Part shown: piece by piece, positions 47,249 to 56,294 of the stretch
Layout of the letters: every line of letters begins with the position of its first letter
Numbering within the stretch: position 1 is the first letter of the stretch
Assembly: GCF_030813695.1 (NCBI RefSeq)
Contig: NZ_JAUSVA010000002.1
Location: 4,216,001-4,280,000 of the forward strand
Direction: 5' to 3'
DNA length: 64,000 nucleotides
From: Kitasatospora herbaricolor
GTDB taxonomy: Bacteria > Actinomycetota > Actinomycetes > Streptomycetales > Streptomycetaceae
Translations under genes and position numbers: made by a program
Notes under the pieces: model-generated
Seen by the model: only the letters and a program-made list of their open reading frames with translations
What the model was told of the DNA's origin: nothing
Databases searched by the model: none

Positions 47249-48070
47249 TCAGATCAGGCCGTGGTCCTCCAGGTAGCGCAGCTGCGCGCGTACGGAGAGT
47301 TCGGCGGCCGGCCACAGCGCGCGGTCCACGTCGGCGTAGACCCTGGCGACCACCTCCCCGGCGGTGCGGCAGCCCGCCTCCACGGCGGTCTCGACCTGGG
47401 CCAGCCGGTTGGCGCGGTGCGCGAGGTAGTAGTCCACCGCCCCGAGCGCGTCCGCGAGCACCGGGCCGTGGCCCGGCAGCACCGTGCGGACGCCGTGCTC
47501 GGAGGCCATGGTGTGCAGCCGCCGCAGCGAGTCCAGGTAATCGCCGAGCTGCCCGTCCGGGTGGGCGACCATCGTGGTGCCGCGGCCCAGCACGGTGTCG
47601 CCGGTCAGCACGGCGCCGTCGGCGGGCAGGTGGAAGGTCAGCGAGTCGGCGGTGTGGCCGGGGGTCCCCACCACCCGCAGGTCCAGGCCGCCGACCTCCA
47701 GCCGCTGCCCGTGCCGCAGGCCCTCGTCGCCGAGCCGGTGCGCCGGGTCCAGGGCGAGCACCTTGGTGCCGGTCAGCTCCGCGAAACGGGCCGCGCCCTC
47801 GGCGTGGTCCGCGTGGCCGTGGGTGAGCAGGGTCAGCGCCACCCGCCGGCCCTGCCGCTCCGCGGTCTCCACGACGTTGCGCAGGTGGGCGTCGTCCAGC
47901 GGGCCGGGGTCGACGACCACGGCCAGGTCCGAGCCGGGCTCGGCGAGCAGCCAGGTGTTGGTGCCGTCCAGCGTCATCGGTGACGGGTTCGGCGCCAGCA
48001 CGCAGTGTGCCCGGGGGGTGGCCTCGCCGCCGACTACGGCGGCGGGGTCACCCGGGAGAAGACCGCTCAC
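47249..48070 (-). CDS. MBL-fold metallo-hydrolase (LACTB2-like)
   Basis: A 273-residue metallo-beta-lactamase-fold protein. The metal motif is LTHGHADHAEGA (HxHxDH), with further ligands in VGTPGHTADS, LTGDTVLG and VLPGHGPV. A C-terminal helical LACTB2-type domain ends RAQLRYLEDHGLI. LACTB2-like members are often ribonucleases or thioesterases. The GTG start overlaps the stop of the small upstream gene (GTGA). The order nudix-small gene-MBL is a leftward unit convergent with crp. Confidence 0.9.
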   Translation of the reverse strand: MSGLLPGDPAAVVGGEATPRAHCVLAPNPSPMTLDGTNTWLLAEPGSDLAVVVDPGPLDDAHLRNVVETAERQGRRVALTLLTHGHADHAEGAARFAELTGTKVLALDPAHRLGDEGLRHGQRLEVGGLDLRVVGTPGHTADSLTFHLPADGAVLTGDTVLGRGTTMVAHPDGQLGDYLDSLRRLHTMASEHGVRTVLPGHGPVLADALGAVDYYLAHRANRLAQVETAVEAGCRTAGEVVARVYADVDRALWPAAELSVRAQLRYLEDHGLI

Positions 48071-48258
48071 CGGCCGCCCTCGCAGCTGCGATGCAGCCGG
48101 CGCGACGGGACGGTGCGCGTCAGCGGGCGCAGCCAGGGCTCGTCGCCGTACCGGCCGCCGCTGTCGTGGGCGAGCACACGGGGCGTCAGGGAGTGGGAGG
48201 TCAGGGCTCGGGCGGGCAGCTCAGGTGCCGTCCGGCGATCCACGTCGTTGTGGTTCAT
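48067..48258 (-). CDS. Small protein between NUDIX and MBL genes
   Basis: A 63-residue frame starting MNHNDVDRRTAPELPARALT, with GGAAGGA fifteen bases before its ATG. It overlaps the NUDIX gene end by 38 bases and the MBL start by 4. The second half is Arg-rich (RPLTRTVPSRRLHRSCEGG). Translational coupling supports it; the composition and large overlap argue against. No family recognised. Confidence 0.45.
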   Translation of the reverse strand: MNHNDVDRRTAPELPARALTSHSLTPRVLAHDSGGRYGDEPWLRPLTRTVPSRRLHRSCEGGR

Positions 48259-49132
48259 CGGGCGAAGGTCCTTCCTGGGGGTAGTGTCCGTCGATGGTCA
48301 GTTCCTCGTACCCCGACCATCGCACCGTCATTCGATCACCCGCCACCTCGGCCCGGCCGAGGATCGGGTCCAGTCCGCGGCTGCTCGCCGCGGACAGGGC
48401 TTCGGCGGCCGCACGCAGCGGCAGCAGTTCGCGCAGCACGGTCACGGTCGGCGGCAGCATGCCGTACCGCCCCTGCTCGTACCCCTGGACGGCGTCGGCC
48501 GGGGAGAGCCAGGCCACCTTGTCGGCCTCGCCCACCTCACGGGCGGCGAGCTGGCCGGGCGGCAGCACGGCGACGAAGAACCAGGTGTCGTAGCGCCGTT
48601 CCTCGAAGACCGGGGTGACCCAGCGGGCCCAGCCGGCCAGCAGGTCGCTGCGCAGTACCAGGCCGTGCTTGCGGAGGAATTCGGCGAAGGAGATCTCGTG
48701 CGCCTCCAGGGCGGCCCGATCGGCGCTCCAGTCGCGCGGGGCGACCGTGCCGCTGGCGTCCGGTCCGGCCAGCAGGACGCCGGCCTCCTCGAAGGTCTCC
48801 CGGACCGCCGCGCAGACCACCGCCTGCGCGGTGCCCGGGTCGACCCCGAGCCGGACGGCCCACTCCTGCGGGCTGGGACCGGCCCAGCCGATCTCGGCGT
48901 CGGCGTCCCTCGGGTCCACGCCGCCGCCCGGGTAGGCGTACATCCCGGCGGCGAAGGCCATCGAGGCGCGCCGGCGCAGCAGGTACGCCTCGGGTCCGGC
49001 GGCGCCGTCCCTCAGCAGGACGACCGTCGCGGAGGGCTTGGCCACCGGCGGCATCAGCTCGCCGGCCTCGACCGCCCGGATCCGGGCAGGCCAGGACGGC
49101 GGCATCGGGAGCGACTTCGCCTGGTGATCCAT
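48221..49132 (-). CDS. NUDIX hydrolase, NUDT19-like
   Basis: A 303-residue protein. The N-terminal strand region PSATVVLLRDGAAGPEAYLLRRR leads into MYAYPGGGVDPRDAD, then the NUDIX helix AAVRETFEEAGVLLAG. The long insert between the Gly and the REXXEE helix is typical of the NUDT19/RP2 group, which hydrolyse CoA-type substrates. The ATG at 49132 is used; an internal Met at residue 10 is a possible alternative start. Leader gene of the unit ending with the MBL-fold gene. Confidence 0.87.
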   Translation of the reverse strand: MDHQAKSLPMPPSWPARIRAVEAGELMPPVAKPSATVVLLRDGAAGPEAYLLRRRASMAFAAGMYAYPGGGVDPRDADAEIGWAGPSPQEWAVRLGVDPGTAQAVVCAAVRETFEEAGVLLAGPDASGTVAPRDWSADRAALEAHEISFAEFLRKHGLVLRSDLLAGWARWVTPVFEERRYDTWFFVAVLPPGQLAAREVGEADKVAWLSPADAVQGYEQGRYGMLPPTVTVLRELLPLRAAAEALSAASSRGLDPILGRAEVAGDRMTVRWSGYEELTIDGHYPQEGPSPDEPQRRGSPDGT

Positions 49133-49299
49133 GTCCGGATGCTACGCAGACGGAGGCGGCCTTGGACAGAGCCCAGGCCGGCCGATTCACGCCACGGCGT
49201 GCCAGGACGGGCCCGGGCCGGGCCCGGGCCCGGGCCGCTCGCCGGCGAAGAGACGTCAGGCCCGCGGCCCGGAGGCGGCGGGCCTGCGGCTCCGAGGGG

Positions 49300-49770
49300 T
49301 CAGGCCTGCGGCTTCAGCCGGACCTGGATCTCGATCTCGACCGGGGCGTCCAGCGGCAGCACCGCGACACCCACCGCGCTGCGGGCGTGCACGCCGGCAG
49401 CTCCGAAGGCGTGGCCGAACAGCTCGCTGGCGCCGTTGACGACGCCCGGCTGACCGGTGAAGTCGGCGGCGGAGGCGACGAAACCGACGACCTTCACGAT
49501 CCGCTCGATCTGGTCCAGGTCACCGATCACGGCCTTCACGGCCGCCAGCGCGTTCAGCGCGCAGATCTGCGCGAGCGCCTTGCCCTCCTCCGGGGTGACC
49601 TCGGCGCCGATCTTGCCGGTGGTCTGCAGCTTGCCCGCCACCATGGGGAGCTGACCCGAGGTGAAGACGTACTCGCCCGAGCGGACGGCCGGCACGTACG
49701 CGGCGACCGGCGGGGCCACCTCGGGCACGCTCAGGCCGAGCTCGGCCAGCTTGGTCTCGACCTGGCTCAT
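49300..49770 (-). CDS. RidA/YjgF family deaminase-like protein
   Basis: A 156-residue trimeric RidA-type protein, MSQVETKLAELGLSVPEV onward. Family features are VFTSGQLPM, the GKAL...CALNALAAVKAVIGDLDQI helix and the C-terminal strand with VEIEIQV. Canonical RidA proteins hydrolyse enamine/imine intermediates using a conserved Arg (in ARSAVGVA, seen here). The ATG overlaps the stop of the DUF4177 gene (ATGA). Homologous position to Rv3678c. Confidence 0.9.
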   Translation of the reverse strand: MSQVETKLAELGLSVPEVAPPVAAYVPAVRSGEYVFTSGQLPMVAGKLQTTGKIGAEVTPEEGKALAQICALNALAAVKAVIGDLDQIERIVKVVGFVASAADFTGQPGVVNGASELFGHAFGAAGVHARSAVGVAVLPLDAPVEIEIQVRLKPQA

Positions 49771-49922
49771 GCCTTCTCCCGCTTGAGGTAGGCCACCAGC
49801 TGCTCCGGGTTGGGCCCCGGGACGACCTGGACGAGCTCCCAGCCGTCCTGGCCCCAGTTGTCGAGGATCTGCTTGGTCGCGTGTACGAGCAGCGGCACGG
49901 TTACGTATTCCCACTTGGTCAT
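49767..49922 (-). CDS. DUF4177 small protein
   Basis: A 51-residue protein, MTKWEYVTVPLLVHATKQIL onward, with the DUF4177 hallmark LDNWGQDGWELVQVV. It is the first gene of a coupled pair with ridA (ATGA overlap). A longer frame upstream to 50144 is not protein-like. DUF4177 proteins are tiny, conserved and of unknown function. Confidence 0.88.
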   Translation of the reverse strand: MTKWEYVTVPLLVHATKQILDNWGQDGWELVQVVPGPNPEQLVAYLKREKA

Positions 49923-50137
49923 GGGGCTGACTCTAGACGAGGAGGCGGCCCGGCCGGCGCCGCGCGAAGCGCGTCGGGCCGGGCGCCGGGAGCCCGGACG
50001 GAGTGTGAGGTGGGCCACAAAGAGGGCATGAATCAGACCTGGCCATCCCAATGCTCCCGGCATCGGGCCCGGTCCCTGGTTACCCTCGCGGGAGGGCACC
50101 TCGCGGTGCCGGCCCTCGGAACGGACGGAGACGGAGC

Positions 50138-51367
50138 GTGGCACGCACCCCCGACCAGGCGGCCCGGCGCGACCCCGGCGGGGGAGCCGGACCGCGGACG
50201 GAGGACCCGCGGGGCGGTGGGCCGGCCGGCGGAGCGCCCGAGGACGCCGCGCCCGCGGACCGGACCGGCGAGGACGGCGACTGGGAGGGCGTCCGGCTGC
50301 ACGTGGTCAGCGGGAAGGGCGGCACCGGCAAGACGACCGTCGCCGCGGCGCTGGCCCTGGCGCTGGCCGCCGAGGGCGGCCGCACCCTGCTGATCGAGGT
50401 CGAGGGCCGCCAGGGCATCGCCGAGCTGTTCGGCATCGCCGCGCTGCTCTACGAGGAACGCCGGATCGCCACCGTCTCGCGCGCCCAGCTCGGGCTGCCG
50501 GCGGACGGCGGCGAACGGCGGGCCGGGCGGAGCACGGCCGGCAAGGCGGGCGGGAAGCCCGCCGGCGGGGGCGGGGAGGTGTTCGCGCTCGCGATCGACA
50601 CCGAGCAGGCCCTGCTGGAGTACCTCGACATGTTCTACAAGCTGGGCCGGGCCGGGAAGGCCCTGCAGAAGACCGGCTTCGTCGACTTCGCGACCACCAT
50701 CGCCCCCGGTGTCCGGGACGTCCTGCTGACCGGCAAGGCCTGCGAAGCGGCCCGCCGCAAGGGCGCCGACGGCCGCCGGGCGTACGACGCGATCGTGATG
50801 GACGCGCCGCCGACCGGCCGGCTGACCAGGTTCCTGAACGTCAACTCCGAGGTCGCCGGGCTGGCCAGGTTCGGCCCGATCCACTCCCAGGCCCAGGCGG
50901 TGATGCGGGTGCTGAAGTCGCCGGAGACGGCGGTGCACCTGGTCACCCTGCTGGAGGAGATGCCGGTGCAGGAGACCGTGGACGGCTTCACCGAGCTGCG
51001 GGAGGCCACGCTGCCGGTCGGCGGGGTGCTGGTCAACATGGTCCGGCCGCCGATACTGGACGCCGCCGCGGTGGCGGCCGTGGACGGCGACCACCGCGAG
51101 GAGGTCGCCCTGGCGCTGGCCGAGGCGGGCCTCGGCGGCCGCGCGCGCACCGGTGCCACCGTCCGGGCCGCGGTCGAACCACTGATCGACCCGCTGCTGG
51201 AGCAGGCCCGCGAGCACGCCGAGCGGGTCGAGCTGGAGCGCGAGCAGCGCGCCGATCTGCAGCACCTCAAGCTGCCGACCTACGAACTCCCGCTGTTGAG
51301 CGAGGGCGTGGACCTGGGCGGCCTGTACCGGCTGGCGGGCGAGCTGAAGCGGCAGGGGGCGGCATGA
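50138..51367 (+). CDS. ArsA/GET3-like anion-transport ATPase, first of pair
   Basis: A 409-residue P-loop ATPase. The GTG at 50138 with ACGGAG upstream is chosen; the frame is open to 50051 without conservation. After about 50 disordered residues comes VVSGKGGTGKTT (about 57-66), then a Gly/Lys-rich insertion between the switch regions (GRSTAGKAGGKPAGGG), then VMDAPPTGRLTRFL. ArsA-family enzymes energise arsenite pumps or insert tail-anchored proteins; no arsB is nearby. In mycobacteria the pair Rv3679-Rv3680 acts together. ATGA overlap with the second ATPase. Confidence 0.9.
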   Translation: MARTPDQAARRDPGGGAGPRTEDPRGGGPAGGAPEDAAPADRTGEDGDWEGVRLHVVSGKGGTGKTTVAAALALALAAEGGRTLLIEVEGRQGIAELFGIAALLYEERRIATVSRAQLGLPADGGERRAGRSTAGKAGGKPAGGGGEVFALAIDTEQALLEYLDMFYKLGRAGKALQKTGFVDFATTIAPGVRDVLLTGKACEAARRKGADGRRAYDAIVMDAPPTGRLTRFLNVNSEVAGLARFGPIHSQAQAVMRVLKSPETAVHLVTLLEEMPVQETVDGFTELREATLPVGGVLVNMVRPPILDAAAVAAVDGDHREEVALALAEAGLGGRARTGATVRAAVEPLIDPLLEQAREHAERVELEREQRADLQHLKLPTYELPLLSEGVDLGGLYRLAGELKRQGAA

Positions 51368-52584
51368 CGACGGGCGGCAGGAGCGACGCACGCGGCGGCG
51401 CGCGGGGCACGACCGAGGACGGCGCGCGGGCCCGGGGCAACGGGCTCGCCGTCGACCGGCTGATCGACGACCCGGAGACCCGGATCGTGGTCTGCTGCGG
51501 CTCGGGCGGCGTCGGGAAGACCACGACGGCGGCGGCGATCGGCCTGCGGGCGGCCGAGCGCGGCCGGAAGGTGGTCGTGCTGACCATCGACCCGGCCCGC
51601 CGGCTCGCCCAGTCGATGGGCCTGACCGAGCTGGACAACACCCCACGGGTCGTCAAGGGCGTCAGCGGCGACGGCGAGCTGCAGGCCATGATGCTCGACA
51701 TGAAGCGGACCTTCGACGAGGTCGTGCTCGCCCACGCCGAGCCCGAACGGGCCAGGGCGATCATGGAGAACCCGTTCTACCAGTCCCTGTCGGCCGGCTT
51801 CGCGGGCACGCAGGAGTACATGGCGATGGAGAAGCTCGGCCAGCTGCGCGACGCCGGCGAGTGGGACCTGATCGTCGTCGACACCCCGCCGTCCCGGTCC
51901 GCGCTGGACTTCCTGGACGCGCCGAACCGGCTCGGCTCCTTCCTGGACGGGAAGGTGATCCGGCTGCTGGCCGCGCCCGCCAAGGTCGGCGGCCGCAGCG
52001 CGATGAAGTTCCTGAACGTCGGGATGGGGCTGCTCACCGGCACCCTGGGCAAGATCTTCGGCGCCCAGCTGCTGACCGACGTGCAGACCTTCGTCAGCGC
52101 GATGGACTCGATGTTCGGCGGCTTCCGCGAGCGGGCCGACCGCACGTATCAGCTGCTCAAGGCGCCGGGCACGGCGTTCCTGGTCGTCGCGGCGCCGGAG
52201 CGGGACGCGCTGCGCGAGGCCGCGTACTTCGTCGACCGGCTGGAGGCGGACCGGATGCCGATGGCCGGTCTGGTGCTCAACCGGGTGCACAGCACGGGCG
52301 CGCCGCAGCTCACGGCCGAGCGCGCGCTGGCGGCGGCCGAGGCACTGGAGGAGAACGGCTCCGAGACGGCCTCCCCCGAAGCCGAACTGCTGGCGGCCGG
52401 ACTCCTGCGCCTGCACGCCGAGCGGATGCAGGTCATGGCCCGCGAGCGGCGCACCCGGGACCGTTTCGTGTCGGTGTACCCGGACGTGCCGATCGTCGAG
52501 GTCGCGGCCCTCCCGGGGGACGTCCACGACCTGGACGGGCTGCGCGCCGTCGGCGAGCTGCTCGGCGGCGGCACCGGGGAGTGA
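51364..52584 (+). CDS. ArsA/GET3-like anion-transport ATPase, second of pair
   Basis: A 406-residue ATPase with VCCGSGGVGKTTTAAAIGLRAAERG (about 43-66), TIDPARRLAQSMG and VVDTPPSRSALDFLDAP. It has the single-P-loop layout and probably forms a heterodimer with the upstream protein, to which it is coupled by ATGA. A hydrophobic groove region (GMGLLTGTLGKIFGAQLL) is compatible with a client-binding site. It converges with wblA; no terminator is evident in the 34-base gap. Confidence 0.9.
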   Translation: MTTGGRSDARGGARGTTEDGARARGNGLAVDRLIDDPETRIVVCCGSGGVGKTTTAAAIGLRAAERGRKVVVLTIDPARRLAQSMGLTELDNTPRVVKGVSGDGELQAMMLDMKRTFDEVVLAHAEPERARAIMENPFYQSLSAGFAGTQEYMAMEKLGQLRDAGEWDLIVVDTPPSRSALDFLDAPNRLGSFLDGKVIRLLAAPAKVGGRSAMKFLNVGMGLLTGTLGKIFGAQLLTDVQTFVSAMDSMFGGFRERADRTYQLLKAPGTAFLVVAAPERDALREAAYFVDRLEADRMPMAGLVLNRVHSTGAPQLTAERALAAAEALEENGSETASPEAELLAAGLLRLHAERMQVMARERRTRDRFVSVYPDVPIVEVAALPGDVHDLDGLRAVGELLGGGTGE

Positions 52585-52618
52585 CCCGGCGCCCTGCGGC
52601 CCACACCGCCGGCGGGGC

Positions 52619-52942
52619 TCAGCCCGCCTGCGCGTAGTCCGTCAGGATCACGCCGGTCGCGAGGGACTCCTCGTACTCGGTGCGTGCCGTCTCCAGCAGG
52701 CGCCGCCAGGACATCACCGTCGGGCGCCGGCGCAGCAGCGCCCTGCGCTCGCGCTCCGTCATGCCGCCCCAGACCCCGAACTCCACCCGGTTGTCGAGCG
52801 CGTCCGCCAGGCATTCGGTCCGTACCGGACACCCGCTGCACACTGCCTTGGCGCGGTTCTGCGCCGCCCCCTGGACGAACAATTCGTCCGGATCACTAGT
52901 GCGGCAGGCAGCCTGCGCACTCCAGTCGTCTACCCAGCCCAT
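52619..52942 (-). CDS. wblA: WhiB-family regulator WblA
   Basis: A 4Fe-4S/4Fe-type regulator that controls sporulation and represses antibiotic production in streptomycetes. The start at MGWVDDWSAQAAC gives 107 residues and matches recalled WblA; a longer frame reaches 52999. Four Cys ligands are in AACRTSD and VCSGCPVRTEC, followed by the GVWGG turn and an Arg-rich DNA-binding tail (MTERERRALLRRRP). It is divergent from the penicillin-binding protein gene, like whiB4-ponA2 in mycobacteria. Confidence 0.93.
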   Translation of the reverse strand: MGWVDDWSAQAACRTSDPDELFVQGAAQNRAKAVCSGCPVRTECLADALDNRVEFGVWGGMTERERRALLRRRPTVMSWRRLLETARTEYEESLATGVILTDYAQAG

Positions 52943-53097
52943 GCCGGCGCCGTCCTCTCCCGAATCGAGGCTCCCCCACGGCGGCAACGGCATATTCACC
53001 GTTGCCAGTTGAGGACGTTACGGAAGAACGGCAGGTTGCAACAGCCCCTTCGGGCCCAATCTCGAATGACCCGATTGGACTATGGGTACCGGCTAGC

Positions 53098-53113
53098 TCA
53101 CTCGTTGGAGTGA
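53098..53113. promoter_or_regulatory. Palindrome TCACTC-N4-GAGTGA, copy 1
   Basis: TCACTCGTTGGAGTGA is a perfect palindrome with a four-base centre, about 155 bases before wblA. Confidence 0.55.
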
Positions 53114-53244
53114 TCGCAGGTCGCAGGCCTTGCCAAGAACACACCGGCAACTCTCGCCACGCGGGCCGCCACGGACAGTCACCGTTTCGGCGGTGCCGCA
53201 CCCGTGCCAACCACGGCAGACTCGGGCATTTCGGGCAAAGCTCA

Positions 53245-53260
53245 TCACTCACAAGAGTGA
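53245..53260. promoter_or_regulatory. Palindrome TCACTC-N4-GAGTGA, copy 2
   Basis: TCACTCACAAGAGTGA shares both arms with copy 1 and differs only in the centre. It is about 96 bases before the PBP start. Confidence 0.55.
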
Positions 53261-53355
53261 AGGAAGCTCACACAGCGAAGCTGTCGCAAGCTTGTGACAA
53301 GCGTAGGCGAACACCTGCCCCCATGTGCGGTATTCGGAGACGTAGTGTTCTCCCC

Positions 53356-55653
53356 ATGGCACCGAAGCGCCCCATGGCATCCCAGCGCCCCGGCAACCCA
53401 GGAACCCCGAGCGGCGAGCACCGCGGTTCACCGCTCGACAAGGCGGGGCTCGGTATCAAGTTCCTGGGTGTCAGCGTGCTGTCCGGAGTGCTGCTGGCCG
53501 GCATGGCGCTGCCCGCCGTCGGCGCCCTGGGGCTCACCGCCAAGAACACCGCCGAGAGCTTCGCGAACATCCCGGACGACTTCAAGACCCCGGCGCTCTC
53601 GCAGGCGACCCAGATCTTCGACGCCAAGGGCGGCCTGATCGCCAAGGTGTACGAGCGCGACCGGACGGTGCTGACCGCCGAGCAGATGGCCCCGGTGATG
53701 CGCCAAGCCCAGGTCGACATCGAGGACGCCCGCTTCTACGAGCACGGCGCGGTCGACCTCAAGGGCGTGCTCCGCGCCGCCAGCAAGAACGCCGAGAGCG
53801 GCACCACCGCCCAGGGCGCCTCCACGCTGACCCAGCAGTACGTGAAGAACGTCAACGTGGAGAAGGCCGGCGACGACGTGGCGGCCGTCCAGGAGGCGCA
53901 GCGCAAGACCCTGGGCCGCAAGATCCAGGAGCTGAAGTACGCCATCAAGCTGGAGGAGGACCTGACCAAGGACCAGATCCTCACCAACTACCTCAACATC
54001 ACCTTCTACGGTCACCAGGCGTACGGCGTCGAGGCAGCCTCGCAGCGCTACTTCAGCAAGACCAACAAGGACCTGACCGTCCCCGAGGCCGCGATGCTGG
54101 CCGGGCTGGTGCAGAACCCGTCGGCGTACGACCCGGTGCGCTTCCCCGAGGCGGCCCTGAAGCGCCGCAACGTGGTGATCGACAAGCTGCTGGAGAACAA
54201 GCACATCACCGCGGACCAGGCCAAGGAGGCCAAGGCCGCCCCGCTGGGCCTGAAGTACAAGGACCCGCAGAACGGCTGCATCACCGCCAACGCCGGCATG
54301 GGCTTCTTCTGCGACTACGTCCGCCACGTGGTGAAGCAGGACCCGACCTTCGGCAAGAGCGCCGCCGAGCGCAAGAAGCTCTGGGACCAGGGCGGCCTGA
54401 ACATCTACACCACCCTCGACCCGGACAAGCAGGCCGCGGCGCAGAACGCCGTCACCAAGAAGGTCAAGGTCACCGACCCGGTCTCGGCCGCCGCCACCAT
54501 GATGGAGCCCGGCAGCGGCAAGATCCTGGCGATGGCGCAGACCCGCCCCTACGGCCTGGACCCGAACAAGAACCAGACCGTGGTCAACCTCAACGTCGAC
54601 GCGTCGATGGGCGGCGGCAACGGCTTCCAGACCGGCTCGACCTTCAAGCCGATCCTGGCGGCGGCGGCCCTGGAGTCCGGGATGCCCCCCACCCAGGCCT
54701 TCCCGTCCGAGAACCGGATCGACTACCCGTCGATGACCACCTGCGCCGGCACCTGGAAGAACAACGCCAAGGGCAAGGACCGCAGCGTCGGCAACGAGTC
54801 CGCGAGCGAGGTCGGCCCGTACGAGCTGAAGGAGGCGATGGCCAAGTCGGTCAACACCTACTTCGTCCAGATGGAGCAGCAGGTCGGCCTCTGCGCGATG
54901 AAGCAGATGGCCAACAAGCTCGGCATCAGCCAGACCGCCAAGGGCGACCCCTTCGTGGAGGTCCCCTCGATGGTCCTCGGCACGCTGGAGCTCAGCCCGC
55001 TGACCATGGCGAACGTCTACGCGACCTTCGCCGCCCGCGGCAAGTACTGCACCCCCGTCGCGATCAGCAAGATCACCACGGTGGACGGCAAGGACGTCCC
55101 CGTCCCGCAGAGCACCTGCAGCCAGGCCTTCTCCGAGGGCACCGCGGACGCGCTCAACACCGTCCTGCTGAACGTGACCGAGAAGGGCACCGGCGCCGCG
55201 CTCCAGCTGGACGACGGCCGCAAGATCGCCGGCAAGACCGGTACCACGGACAAGAAGAAGGCCGCCTGGTTCAACGGCTACACCCCGCAGCTGGCCACCG
55301 CGGTCTGGCTCGGCGGCCCGGCCGGCGGTGTGGAGATGAACAACATCACCATCGGCGGGCACTACTTCGACACCGTCTTCGGCGCCAGCGGCCCCGGCCC
55401 GATCTGGCAGATGGCGATGAACCAGGCCCTGGCCGGCTCGCCCAAGCAGGACTTCGTGACCATCAACATCCCGGACCCGGCCCCCAAGCCCGACCCCAAC
55501 GCCACGGCGCCCGCGACCCCGCCCAGCGGCGACGCGGCGGCGAACGCCGCCGGCGGGATGATCGGCGGCGGCTTCACCCTCCCGCCGGGCATCATCGGCG
55601 GCGGCAACGGCAACGGCAACAACGGCGGGAACGGCAAGCCCGGCGGCCACTGA
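53356..55653 (+). CDS. Class A penicillin-binding protein (transglycosylase/transpeptidase)
   Basis: A bifunctional cell-wall synthase of 765 residues. The ATG at 53356 is chosen because a TAGTGT -10 element stands seven bases upstream; the frame is open further left without conservation. A short cytoplasmic tail and one membrane anchor (about 35-58) precede the glycosyltransferase domain with EDARFYEHGAVDLKGVLRA and GASTLTQQYVKN. The transpeptidase has STFK (Ser about 427), SVN and KTGTT. The C-terminal tail is Pro/Ala then Gly/Asn-rich (GGGNGNGNNGGNG). Position matches PonA2 (Rv3682) of mycobacteria, but no PASTA domain is visible. Confidence 0.94.
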   Translation: MAPKRPMASQRPGNPGTPSGEHRGSPLDKAGLGIKFLGVSVLSGVLLAGMALPAVGALGLTAKNTAESFANIPDDFKTPALSQATQIFDAKGGLIAKVYERDRTVLTAEQMAPVMRQAQVDIEDARFYEHGAVDLKGVLRAASKNAESGTTAQGASTLTQQYVKNVNVEKAGDDVAAVQEAQRKTLGRKIQELKYAIKLEEDLTKDQILTNYLNITFYGHQAYGVEAASQRYFSKTNKDLTVPEAAMLAGLVQNPSAYDPVRFPEAALKRRNVVIDKLLENKHITADQAKEAKAAPLGLKYKDPQNGCITANAGMGFFCDYVRHVVKQDPTFGKSAAERKKLWDQGGLNIYTTLDPDKQAAAQNAVTKKVKVTDPVSAAATMMEPGSGKILAMAQTRPYGLDPNKNQTVVNLNVDASMGGGNGFQTGSTFKPILAAAALESGMPPTQAFPSENRIDYPSMTTCAGTWKNNAKGKDRSVGNESASEVGPYELKEAMAKSVNTYFVQMEQQVGLCAMKQMANKLGISQTAKGDPFVEVPSMVLGTLELSPLTMANVYATFAARGKYCTPVAISKITTVDGKDVPVPQSTCSQAFSEGTADALNTVLLNVTEKGTGAALQLDDGRKIAGKTGTTDKKKAAWFNGYTPQLATAVWLGGPAGGVEMNNITIGGHYFDTVFGASGPGPIWQMAMNQALAGSPKQDFVTINIPDPAPKPDPNATAPATPPSGDAAANAAGGMIGGGFTLPPGIIGGGNGNGNNGGNGKPGGH

Positions 55654-55725
55654 CCGGGGCCGGACGGCGGCGGGCCCACCCGCTCGCCCGACCGGCCCCG
55701 CGCCAGAACCACCGCGCCAGAACCA

Positions 55726-55765
55726 CCGAGGGGGCGCCTCCCGGATTCGGGAGGCGCCCCCTCGG
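55726..55765 (+). terminator. Terminator after the PBP gene
   Basis: A perfect 18-bp stem CCGAGGGGGCGCCTCCCG with loop GATT lies between the convergent PBP and YqeY genes. Confidence 0.85.
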
Positions 55766-55838
55766 GCGTTCCTGACGTGTACGGCGCGGCCTGCACGCGT
55801 CCGGGCCCGGGCCGGCTGCGGGCTCCGGTGCGGGCGGG

Positions 55839-56294
55839 TCAGCCCGCCAGGGCGGCCCGGACGGCGGCGGCGACCCGACCGCCCTCGGCCAGCCCGTCGA
55901 CCTTCGGCTTCACCAGCTTCATCACCGCGCCGATGCCCTGCGGCCCGCTCGCCCCGCTGGCCGCCACCGCCTCGGCCACGACGGCCGTCAGCTCCTCGTC
56001 GGAGAGCTGCTTGGGCAGGTAACCCGCCAGCACCTCGCCCTCGGCCCGCTCCCGCGCGGCCGACTCCGTGCGACCGGCCGTGTCGAAGGCCTCCGCGGCC
56101 TCCCGGCGCTTCTTCGCCTCCCGGGCGAGCACCTTCAGCACCTCGTCGTCCGAGAGCTCACGCTTCGTCCTGCCGGCCACCTCCTCGCTGGTGACCGCGG
56201 CCAGCGTCAGCCGGATGGTGGAGGAGCGCAGCTCGTCCCGAGTCCTGATGGCAGCCGTGAGGTCCTCATGCAGCTGCTCCTTGAGCGTCGTCAT
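55839..56294 (-). CDS. GatB/YqeY domain protein
   Basis: A 151-residue YqeY-like protein, MTTLKEQLHEDLTAAIRTRD onward, with RLTLAAVTSEEVAGR, EVLKVLAREAKKRREA and the C-terminal KPKVDGLAEGGRVAAAVRAAL. The fold is that of the GatB tail domain, which contacts tRNA in the amidotransferase; the free-standing protein has no proven role. A longer upstream frame (to 57014) is not coding. Confidence 0.9.
   Translation of the reverse strand: MTTLKEQLHEDLTAAIRTRDELRSSTIRLTLAAVTSEEVAGRTKRELSDDEVLKVLAREAKKRREAAEAFDTAGRTESAARERAEGEVLAGYLPKQLSDEELTAVVAEAVAASGASGPQGIGAVMKLVKPKVDGLAEGGRVAAAVRAALAG

Larger units (their letters stand above)
52943..53355. promoter_or_regulatory. wblA/PBP divergent control region
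   Basis: About 410 bases, AT-richer than the flanks, with two copies of TCACTC-N4-GAGTGA (53098-53113 and 53245-53260, listed separately). TAGTGT at 53343-53348 stands seven bases before the PBP ATG, a leaderless-type -10 element. No gene is supported. Confidence 0.6.
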
